Assembly: GCF_018100805.1 (NCBI RefSeq)
Contig: NZ_JAGJEA010000001.1
Location: 620,001 to 684,000 of the forward strand
Direction: 5' to 3'
Source of the DNA: Aquimarina sp. MMG016
GTDB lineage: Bacteria > Bacteroidota > Bacteroidia > Flavobacteriales > Flavobacteriaceae
Length of the DNA: 64,000 nt
The stretch's first letter is position 1. Every line of letters begins with the position of its first letter. A program made the translations under genes and the position numbers. Of this stretch, positions 53,471 to 61,050 are shown piece by piece. The notes beneath the pieces are model-generated. The model was not told the origin of the DNA. It did no database searches and was given only the letters and a program-made list of their open reading frames with translations.

Positions 53471-55072
53471 CTAGTGTCTCCAGACACCATAGCTATTTGT
53501 TCCCTTTATTTCCTGACTATATAAAACTGCAAGAGAGAATCCTAAATAATTTCTTGTTTCTTTAGGGTTAATCACTCCATCATCCCATAACTCTGATGTT
53601 GCATGCCAAGCCGAAGATTTTGCCTCTGCTTCGGCAATAAGCATAGCTTCAATCATTTTGGCTTGTTCTTCATCATATGGTATTCCTTTTGCCTCTGCAG
53701 AGGACTTTTGAATGATTTTCATCACACCTGCCAGTTGCTGCGATCCCATAACTCCGATTTTGGAATTAGGATAGGTAAAAAGGAAATTCGGTTCATAAGA
53801 TCTACCATTCATACCATAGTTTCCTGCCCCAAACGAAGAGCCTATCATCAAAGTAATAGAAGGCACTTTACTATTAGAAACTGCATTGATAAGCTTAGCT
53901 CCATTTTTTATAATTCCTCCTTCTTCATACGCTTTCCCCACCATATAACCTGTAGTATTCTGCAAGAATAGTAATGGGATATTTTTCTTGTTCGACAGCT
54001 GAATAAACTGTGCTCCTTTATTTGCTGATTCTGAGAAAATCACTCCGTTATTGCCTAGAATCCCTACGGGATATCCATGTATTTTTGCCCAACCGCAAAT
54101 CATTGTATTACCATATTCTGATTTGAATTCTGAAAATTCTGAACCATCGGTAATCCGCATAATCAATTCTCTAACATCAAAAGGTGTCTTGATATCTACA
54201 GGAACTACCCCCAGAATCTCATCAACATCAAAAAGTGGTTCTTTAATCGGTGAATCTGGGATCAAATGCGGGTTAGGTTCTGGAATGAATTCCATGATCT
54301 CTCGAGCTATTCTTATGGCATCCAATTCATCTTCTGCCAGATAATCCGAAACTCCTGAAACTCTACTATGCATTTCTGCTCCACCCAATTCCTCATCAGT
54401 AGCAACTTCATTAGTTGCCATTTTCACTAATGGAGGCCCGGCAAGAAATACTTTTGCAGCTTTTTTCTGAAAAATTGCATAATCAGACATTCCTGGAATA
54501 TAAGCTCCACCTGCTGTGGCATTACCAAAAACTACTGATATCGTTGGAATTCCTAATTCTGATCTTCTTGTAATCTCTCTAAACCCTTCTCCTCCATAGT
54601 TAAAAATCTTAGCTTGATCAGGAAGGTTTGCTCCTCCGCTCTCCACCAGATTTATGGAAGGGAGCTTACATTCTCGTGTGATCTGACCTATTCTAAATCC
54701 TTTAAAAACCGTTGCATAATCTACCGATCCTCCTTTTCGGGTACCAACATTAGAATTGATCATACATAATTTTCCATGTACTACTCCGATTCCTGATACA
54801 TTAGTCCCACCAGCTCCAAATCCTCCTTTATTCTGCAATCCTGCCAAAGGTAAGAGCTCTAGAAACGGACTATCTCTATCCAGCAAAAGTTCTATACGTT
54901 CTCTGGCCAATAATTTATCACGGCTACGAGCTCGATTTATGGATTTTTCGCTGCCTTGAAAACGGCTTTCTTCTAAATACTCTTCTAGTTTTTCAACTAA
55001 TTTAAGCATCGCCTTTTTATTCTCTTTGAAGGAAGCACTGGCTGTATTAATATTAGATTTTAATGCCCTCAT
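53471..55072 (-). CDS. Acyl-CoA carboxylase beta subunit (carboxyltransferase)
   Basis: A 533-residue carboxyltransferase with two crotonase-like halves. GGSVDYATVFKGFRIGQITRECKLPSI, NLVESGGANLPDQAKIFN, VFGNATAGGAYIPGMSDYAIF and GGAEMHSRVSGVSDYLAEDE are MCC/GCC-type motifs. The second half has NTTGYMVGKAYEEGGIIKNGAKL and GSSFGAGNYGMNGRSYEPNFLFTYPN. FNYGGEGFREITRRS replaces the FPDxxHFGRIFYNQ segment of classical MCC beta, so the substrate may differ from 3-methylcrotonyl-CoA. Gene order alpha-beta-ligase also resembles accA2-accD2-fadE clusters of Mycobacterium. No gap to the SDR gene upstream. Confidence 0.93.
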   Translation of the reverse strand: MRALKSNINTASASFKENKKAMLKLVEKLEEYLEESRFQGSEKSINRARSRDKLLARERIELLLDRDSPFLELLPLAGLQNKGGFGAGGTNVSGIGVVHGKLCMINSNVGTRKGGSVDYATVFKGFRIGQITRECKLPSINLVESGGANLPDQAKIFNYGGEGFREITRRSELGIPTISVVFGNATAGGAYIPGMSDYAIFQKKAAKVFLAGPPLVKMATNEVATDEELGGAEMHSRVSGVSDYLAEDELDAIRIAREIMEFIPEPNPHLIPDSPIKEPLFDVDEILGVVPVDIKTPFDVRELIMRITDGSEFSEFKSEYGNTMICGWAKIHGYPVGILGNNGVIFSESANKGAQFIQLSNKKNIPLLFLQNTTGYMVGKAYEEGGIIKNGAKLINAVSNSKVPSITLMIGSSFGAGNYGMNGRSYEPNFLFTYPNSKIGVMGSQQLAGVMKIIQKSSAEAKGIPYDEEQAKMIEAMLIAEAEAKSSAWHATSELWDDGVINPKETRNYLGFSLAVLYSQEIKGTNSYGVWRH

Positions 55073-55873
55073 TTATTGTACTTCTTTAATTTCTTTTCTT
55101 ACTAAAAACTGCTGAATTCCATAAGGAACCAAGCCAGATATTCTATACAGTATTCTCATTTTCCAACCACTAACAACAAAGTCTTTATGCTTTATAAAAC
55201 CGTTCCAAACGTCTTTTGCTACTTCTTCTGATGTAGTAGTTGCCAAGCCACTAAAAGTTTTCAGCTTATCCATTTTACCAGCTTTTCTGAAATTAGTATT
55301 CTTTATGGCAGCTGGGCATACACACATTATTTTGACATTAGACTTAAGAATTTTTAGTTCTTCATTTACACTTCGACTAAAATGATTCACAAAAGATTTT
55401 GTAGCACCATAAGCACTTAGTTTTGGTGTCGGCTGGAAAGAAGTATTAGAGCTAATATTGATAATAGTTCCCTCGTCTTTATGCAACATATCTTTTAAAA
55501 AAAGTCTAGTCATTTTGTATACGTTGACCACATTAAGTTCAATCATATTTAACTCACGATCGATGTCTATATCACTACTAAATCCAAAAGTTCCAAAACC
55601 AGCATTATTAATCAATACATCAACATTCCATTGATTTTCTTTTACCCAATTGTATACTTTTACTGCCGAGTCTGATGATGATAGATCTAATACAAGTGAA
55701 TCGATATTACAATCCGGAATTTCTGATCTTAATTTTGATATGGCAATATCTATTTCTTCTTTTACAAGAGAAACCCATAATAATTGATATCCTGCATTGG
55801 CAAAGTGTTTAGAAATGGAAAAACCAATTCCACTAGATCCTCCCGTTACAAGAACTGTTTTACCTATAGCCAT
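55073..55873 (-). CDS. SDR family oxidoreductase
   Basis: A 266-residue classical short-chain dehydrogenase. VLVTGGSSGIGFSISKHF binds the cofactor, VLINNAGFGTFG is the NNAG motif, INISSNTSFQPTPKLSAYGATKSFVNHFS has the Ser and the YxxxK pair intact. The C-terminal helix (GLVPYGIQQFLVRKEIKEVQ) is basic and may touch membrane. It could oxidise a secondary or primary hydroxy-acyl intermediate. The gene abuts the carboxylase beta gene (0 bp) and overlaps the ligase gene by 10 bp. Confidence 0.93.
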   Translation of the reverse strand: MAIGKTVLVTGGSSGIGFSISKHFANAGYQLLWVSLVKEEIDIAISKLRSEIPDCNIDSLVLDLSSSDSAVKVYNWVKENQWNVDVLINNAGFGTFGFSSDIDIDRELNMIELNVVNVYKMTRLFLKDMLHKDEGTIINISSNTSFQPTPKLSAYGATKSFVNHFSRSVNEELKILKSNVKIMCVCPAAIKNTNFRKAGKMDKLKTFSGLATTTSEEVAKDVWNGFIKHKDFVVSGWKMRILYRISGLVPYGIQQFLVRKEIKEVQ

Positions 55874-57549
55874 ATCACATTCTTTTCGTCGTTATGCCAA
55901 TCCAGAAAATGTTTCCCAAATTGGTTGTCTATTTCTCCTCTTCTTATTTTAAGTGTTGGAGTCAATAGTGCATTTTCAGTATTCCAAACTTTAGAATCAA
56001 CAATAATCGTAGACACCCGTGTATAATTAGCTAAACTTCTGTTAAGCGAAACTAGTGTGTTCTCTAAAGATGATTCTATTTCTTCTTTTTTAGCAGATTG
56101 TGCTACTTCTGAAAGGTTCACTATTGCAATAGGCTGGGGTATTCCTAGCCCTGCAATACAAACTTGTTCAATCAACTCATTCTTTTCTATTTTTTCTTCT
56201 AACGGATTTGGAGTAATATACTTTCCTTTGCTAGTTTTAAATGCATCTGAAACACGTCCAATAATTTTTAGAAAACCATTTTCATCATAGGTTCCTTTAT
56301 CTCCGCTATGAAGCCAGCCATCTTTTAATACTTTTCCCGTTAAATCAGGGTCTTTATAATACCCCGTCATCATATATGGTGATTTCATGAGTACTTCTCC
56401 AGTTTTAGGATCAATTTTTACTTCACAACCCGGAACTGGTTTCCCCACAGAATCTGTCGGAGCATCTTTCATTGGTGTATTTGTGATCGAGCCACAAACT
56501 TCGGTCATACCATAGGCTTCTATAAGATGTATTCCAAGTTGTTTATACCATTCTTTAAGATACGCAGGAGTTATTGCCGATCCTGTAGCTACTACTTTGG
56601 CATTAGCCACACCCAAACCATAACGAATCTTCTTTTTTATGATTCCAGACAGCACAGGGATTTTAAATAATAATCTTTGTTTTTTAAGAGATAGTTTATT
56701 TACCACCGCCAAATAAAATTTTGTCCAAATCCGTGGTACTGCAAAAAATATAGTTGGTTGAGTATCTTGCAGATTTTTGGCAAAGGTTTCAATACTTTCT
56801 CCAAAAGAGATAGTTCCTGCCATCATCAAGGCCACAGCATAAACTCCAATCTTTTCTGCCACATGATTTAAGGGTAGGTATGACAACAATTTTGGGTTCG
56901 GATAATTCGCAATACCAATCCAATCATTATCATTATCATCTTTAATAATGTTCACAGGAGTCTTATGTATATGCATTGCTCCTTTTGGCGTTCCAGTAGT
57001 ACCGGAAGTAAACATAATTGTCCAAAGCTCATCCGGATCAGGAATATATCCCTGAGCTAATGGTTCATTTTCTGAAACTAAATCATCCCAAGGTAATCCC
57101 TGAGTAATTTTAACATTCCCTTGATAATACGGAAATCGTATAATTTGAGTATTATCTGGTATTTCCTGATCATGATCTGACCATTCTTCTAACTTTCCAA
57201 CAAAAACCGCTTTAGCATCTGAAAGATTTAGAACTTGACCTAATTGAGTGGCAGAAAGATTATAATACAACGGGACAGAAACAAATCCTCCCATCATAAT
57301 AGCCAGATCTGTAAGTATCCAGTGGTAACAATTTTTAGAATATATAGCGACGTGGTCCCCTTTTTTTAATCCTAATTTTTGTAATGCATTGGTCATTCTA
57401 GATGCCTCATTGTAGGCATCAAGAAAAGTCAAAGTTTTCCATTTATCTCCATATGGTTGTTTTAGAAAAGGGTGGTTAGGCTTTTCTTTAACCCAATGAT
57501 AGAAGTATTCCGGAAGAGAATCATAATTTGGAAAACTTACACTACTCAT
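55864..57549 (-). CDS. Long-chain acyl-CoA synthetase (AMP-forming)
   Basis: A 561-residue adenylate-forming ligase that activates a fatty or branched carboxylic acid to acyl-CoA. The P-loop is IMFTSGTTGTPKGAMH. Other motifs are LIEAYGMTEVCGSIT (A5), GEVLMKSPYMMTGYYKDP, and DGWLHSGDKGTYDENGFLKIIGRVSD with the A7-A8 Asp and Arg. C-terminal TPTLKIRRGEID carries the catalytic Lys. No signal or membrane segment is seen. It is the second gene of the cluster, between the TetR gene (10 bp) and the SDR gene. Confidence 0.95.
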   Translation of the reverse strand: MSSVSFPNYDSLPEYFYHWVKEKPNHPFLKQPYGDKWKTLTFLDAYNEASRMTNALQKLGLKKGDHVAIYSKNCYHWILTDLAIMMGGFVSVPLYYNLSATQLGQVLNLSDAKAVFVGKLEEWSDHDQEIPDNTQIIRFPYYQGNVKITQGLPWDDLVSENEPLAQGYIPDPDELWTIMFTSGTTGTPKGAMHIHKTPVNIIKDDNDNDWIGIANYPNPKLLSYLPLNHVAEKIGVYAVALMMAGTISFGESIETFAKNLQDTQPTIFFAVPRIWTKFYLAVVNKLSLKKQRLLFKIPVLSGIIKKKIRYGLGVANAKVVATGSAITPAYLKEWYKQLGIHLIEAYGMTEVCGSITNTPMKDAPTDSVGKPVPGCEVKIDPKTGEVLMKSPYMMTGYYKDPDLTGKVLKDGWLHSGDKGTYDENGFLKIIGRVSDAFKTSKGKYITPNPLEEKIEKNELIEQVCIAGLGIPQPIAIVNLSEVAQSAKKEEIESSLENTLVSLNRSLANYTRVSTIIVDSKVWNTENALLTPTLKIRRGEIDNQFGKHFLDWHNDEKNVIWL

Positions 57550-57559
57550 AGTATATAAA

Positions 57560-58228
57560 TTAAAACGTTAAATAAGAATCCATATTCTGATCAAATTTTT
57601 CTCCCATACTCGCATGATAATCATCACCAAAAAACTTCTTGAATGATGCTAATCCTTTTTCAGTAAGATGTGGTAATAACAAACTCCAGATAACCTTCTC
57701 CCCATCATCTTTTGTTTTATCTCCTCTAATTGCTTGCTGTGAAGGCCAAAAAAACATCATCATCCAAGAGGTGAGCACCAAATTTTTGTAGACTCCAGGA
57801 ACCGGTTCTGGCCTCATATTTCCCAATTGAATAGAAAACGCAATCGCTATTTCTATATCTTTCATCATTTTTTCACAAAGTATTTTCATTTTAGGAGCAA
57901 TCAACGGATGTTTTAATACCTGATTATCATGAAAAATGAAGGAGTATTCCTTTTGTAATTTATAGTAGTGTTGGGCGTCATTGTGCAAATTCTGAAAAGA
58001 AGGTATACTTTTCTCTTCTCTAACATTAATTAACTTATTCCACAACTGCTCTGTTAGCTCTTTTAATAATGACTCTTTATCCTTAAAATGATAAGTCATA
58101 TTACCTCTGCTCATATCCAAAGATTTTGCTAACTCAAATAAATTGACAGCACCATATCCTGATTTATTAAAGGTCTTAAGAGCCTGATCCAGTATTCTTT
58201 CTTTCGTCGCCATCTTACTTTTTTCCAT
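57560..58228 (-). CDS. TetR/AcrR-family regulator
   Basis: A 222-residue repressor. The N-terminal helix-turn-helix is ATKERILDQALKTFNKSGYGAVNLFELAKSLDMSRGNMTYHFKDKESLLKEL (about 7-57). The ligand-binding part is helical, with Phe/Trp-rich segments (SWMMMFFWPSQQAIRGD) that suit a hydrophobic acyl-CoA ligand. It leads the leftward acyl-CoA cluster and is probably its regulator. Two palindromes in its 5' region are candidate operators. Confidence 0.9.
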   Translation of the reverse strand: MEKSKMATKERILDQALKTFNKSGYGAVNLFELAKSLDMSRGNMTYHFKDKESLLKELTEQLWNKLINVREEKSIPSFQNLHNDAQHYYKLQKEYSFIFHDNQVLKHPLIAPKMKILCEKMMKDIEIAIAFSIQLGNMRPEPVPGVYKNLVLTSWMMMFFWPSQQAIRGDKTKDDGEKVIWSLLLPHLTEKGLASFKKFFGDDYHASMGEKFDQNMDSYLTF

Positions 58229-58229
58229 A

Positions 58230-58282
58230 AAAATAAATATTTATTTTACATAATTGAAAATAATTTTAGTCATTTATGACTA
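58230..58282. promoter_or_regulatory. Palindromes in the TetR upstream region
   Basis: A 16-bp imperfectly spaced palindrome TAGTCAT-TT-ATGACTA (58267-58282) and an 18-bp AT-only palindrome AAAATAAATATTTATTTT (58230-58247), directly before the TetR ATG at 58228. The first has mixed composition and is the better operator candidate; the second could be chance in AT-rich DNA. Confidence 0.4.
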
Positions 58283-58376
58283 TTTAACATTTCGAACGCC
58301 CAACACCATTAGCCTTAACAGCTGTTAGCCAACTATTTAATAGGTTTTTGTTCGATTTTAAAACTGTCCAGAAAAA

Positions 58377-60728
58377 CTATTGCTTTATTTCGATTCTTCG
58401 TTTTAATTCATTGGCCTTTTCATCCAAAACTGTAATTACATGCTTGCCTGGTTTGGGAAGTATTGGCATTTCATGAAATTGAGTGGTAGTCCCTACAAAT
58501 TGATTATCAACATACCAAAACACCGAAGTTTCGGGATTAGTATGTGCTATTTTCAAGATTACTTCGTTTGTCTTTCCATCAAAATCTTTTGGTAAATACA
58601 CGCTTCCATTTCCCTTAGGGAAAATAAAATCCATTCTATCTTCCGTCTCTTTTATACAATCTTGTCGATAGGGTGGTAAGGTTCGATAGTCGGCATTATT
58701 TGTTTTATAAAAATATGCTTGTAGCGGAGGGAGTACAAACCAAGGCTCATGGGCAATATCAGCTACCGATTCACAGGAAGAATTTACACGATATTGTTTT
58801 GCAACATCTAAATGTACTAGTTGATGAAAAGGACAAGGCTTTGTACTAGCTCCGGATACAGGAATGTATTGTGCTTTTTTAGGACATTCTGTCCCAGAAA
58901 GAAAACCACTGGTTTCGCAAATTGTTACTTCTACTAAGTCATCATGTGGTATTGGAAACCATGTAGAGTTTGGCATTAAATTAAAAACATCAAATAAAAC
59001 AGGTGCGGCTGCGTTCAATCCTGTTAATTCAGGTCGACCTTCTCCATCAGCATTACCAATCCAAACTCCTACTACATATTTTTGACTGGTGCCAATCGCC
59101 CAGGCATCACGATTACCAAAACTGGTTCCTGTTTTCCAGGCAATCTCCCTAGAAGAATCGTAGAACTCCCAAGCTTCATTTCCTTCAGGTCTATTTACTT
59201 TTTTCATAGCTTCAAAAGTAAGCCAGATACTACCTGCTCCAAAAAGCGTTTTTTGCCGATTTTTTTTACCAAAATTCACTTTTTTATCTCCTAACAGAAT
59301 AGGTTCTGTGAATTCATTCTCAAAATATTCGCTGGATGTGGCTTGATAATGATTTAGTGTTCCTGCAAGACCCGCATAAGTTTTGCAAAGATCCCAAAGA
59401 CTACCTTCTGCTCCACCAACAATCAATGATAACCCATAATGATCGGCACTATATTTTATATCTTTTATCCGAAACGCATCTAATTCATCCCTGAAACGCT
59501 GTAATCCATATTGCTGAAGTAATCTAACAGCAGGAACATTGAGAGATCTTGCTAAAGCGCGATTCGCAGGAACCGCTCCGCTAAAACTTTCATCATAATT
59601 CTGAGGATTATATCCAGCAATAACCGTAGGTACATCAGACACTAATTGTTCGGGAAACAATTCTCCTTTATCCATCATAGCAGCATACAATAGAGGTTTC
59701 AGAGTACTACCAGTACTTCGTGCTGCCTGAATAATATCTACATCCTTTTGATGATTCTTATCCGTAGGAGCATTACCAACATAACTCAACACTTCACGAG
59801 TATCTACATCTAATACCAGAACTGCCATATTGTGTACTTCATTCTGCCTCAGTACTTCATAATGCTGTTTGACAATTTGACTTACCTGTTTTTGCAGTCG
59901 TACATCGATCGTAACTTGTAACCTCTTTCCGGATTGTTTCTTTGCTAATAGATCTAAAACCTGTTGTGTATTTTTAGGTAATCCAAAGGGTTTTTGAGGA
60001 AGGCTTTCACTAATAGATAACTCATACGTCAAGGAATCAATAGTCTCTTGTTCTAATAATGTTTTTAGTAGTCTATTTCTTTTTTGCTTTAAACGTATTT
60101 GATTCTTTCCGGGATAAATTAAAGAAGGAGCATTGGGTAATACTGCAAGTGTAGCACTTTCTGCCCAAGATAACTGATGTGCAGGTAAGCCAAAATACCG
60201 CCAAGCTGCCATATCTATCCCTACTACATTACCTCCAAAAGGTGCATGAGAAGCATATAGTCTTAAAATTCTTTCTTTTGAAGCTCTAAATTCTAATCGA
60301 GTAGCTAGAATGAGTTCTTTTAACTTTTCGAAATACGTTCTTTTTTTTCCTTTTCGCGATAAGCGAATAACTTGTTGAGTCACTGTGCTTCCTCCACGAA
60401 CTACTTTGCCTGCTTTTATATTATCCCTAATAGCTTCAGCCATTGACACAGGGTTAAATCCAAAATGATGATAAAACTGCTGATCCTCAAAAGCTATAAT
60501 ACACTTTTTAAACTTTTCGGGAACACTATCTGTTTCAGGAAAACGCCATTGACCATCTCTGGCAATTTTTGCGCCTAATAATTCTCCTTTTCTTGTCTCA
60601 ATAACTGTTGCTGTCGGATCCTTAAATAATGGCTTGGGCAGTGAAAAATAATACCAAATAAGCATTATTCCCATCAAGATAAACCGTTTAGGGTTAGATT
60701 TTATGTAGTTTTTAATTTTTTGAAACAC
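58377..60728 (-). CDS. pbpC: Penicillin-binding protein 1C
   Basis: A 783-residue bifunctional peptidoglycan synthase. After an N-terminal membrane helix (RFILMGIMLIWYYFSLP) comes the GT51 glycosyltransferase (EDQQFYHHFGFNPVSMAEAI and GGSTVTQQVIRLSRKGKKRTYFEKLKEL, about 73-135). The transpeptidase follows: RSTGSTLKPLLYAAMM (SxxK), RSLNVPAVRLL (SxN) and AWKTGTSFGNRDAW (KTG). The C-terminal BiPBP_C domain is about 700-783. The start is GTG. It may cross-link or regulate sacculus growth; PBP1C does not replace PBP1A/B in E. coli. It is followed leftward by the TetR region and stands alone. Confidence 0.95.
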   Translation of the reverse strand: MFQKIKNYIKSNPKRFILMGIMLIWYYFSLPKPLFKDPTATVIETRKGELLGAKIARDGQWRFPETDSVPEKFKKCIIAFEDQQFYHHFGFNPVSMAEAIRDNIKAGKVVRGGSTVTQQVIRLSRKGKKRTYFEKLKELILATRLEFRASKERILRLYASHAPFGGNVVGIDMAAWRYFGLPAHQLSWAESATLAVLPNAPSLIYPGKNQIRLKQKRNRLLKTLLEQETIDSLTYELSISESLPQKPFGLPKNTQQVLDLLAKKQSGKRLQVTIDVRLQKQVSQIVKQHYEVLRQNEVHNMAVLVLDVDTREVLSYVGNAPTDKNHQKDVDIIQAARSTGSTLKPLLYAAMMDKGELFPEQLVSDVPTVIAGYNPQNYDESFSGAVPANRALARSLNVPAVRLLQQYGLQRFRDELDAFRIKDIKYSADHYGLSLIVGGAEGSLWDLCKTYAGLAGTLNHYQATSSEYFENEFTEPILLGDKKVNFGKKNRQKTLFGAGSIWLTFEAMKKVNRPEGNEAWEFYDSSREIAWKTGTSFGNRDAWAIGTSQKYVVGVWIGNADGEGRPELTGLNAAAPVLFDVFNLMPNSTWFPIPHDDLVEVTICETSGFLSGTECPKKAQYIPVSGASTKPCPFHQLVHLDVAKQYRVNSSCESVADIAHEPWFVLPPLQAYFYKTNNADYRTLPPYRQDCIKETEDRMDFIFPKGNGSVYLPKDFDGKTNEVILKIAHTNPETSVFWYVDNQFVGTTTQFHEMPILPKPGKHVITVLDEKANELKRRIEIKQ

Positions 60729-61050
60729 AATAGTATATAATAATTATGTAAGTCTACTAAAATTAATTGATACCACCTTATCACGTGTGTTAAACAAATT
60801 TCATTATTCCAAAGCATTATTTTCAGGGAAAAATTGTTACTCAATTACAGAAAACCGATTATTTTATTACGTAATAAACTTAATTTATTGTGTTTTTATT
60901 CCAGTAAATCCCATAATTTCATTAAATTATAAACCTCTTAACTCCTTTTTAATTAAGTTTTCCCCCTAGATCAACTCAAAATAATAATATGAACAATATC
61001 ATAAAACAGATTGTCAGCATAAATGTTTGATTGATCAAGGCTATGAATTT
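60729..61050. other. Intergenic region between pbpC and histidine kinase gene
   Basis: About 320 bp of AT-rich DNA between two divergent genes. It contains a perfect 16-bp palindrome TTTATTACGTAATAAA at 60863-60878, which may be a regulator site. A 60-codon frame at 60787-60969 reads MLNKFHYSKALFSGKNCYSI, but its composition does not support a gene. No consensus promoter pair was found for the kinase gene. Confidence 0.4.

Noticed and set aside
43908-58228. Cluster as a plain leucine (liu) operon
   Set aside because: No HMG-CoA lyase is present, the carboxylase beta lacks a typical MCC segment, and ligase, BKACE, SCP2 and aldehyde dehydrogenase are extra. Not excluded, but not the best reading.
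60787-60969. 60-codon frame between pbpC and the histidine kinase gene
   Set aside because: Composition is AT-driven, it has no promoter or ribosome site, and it overlaps a palindrome.
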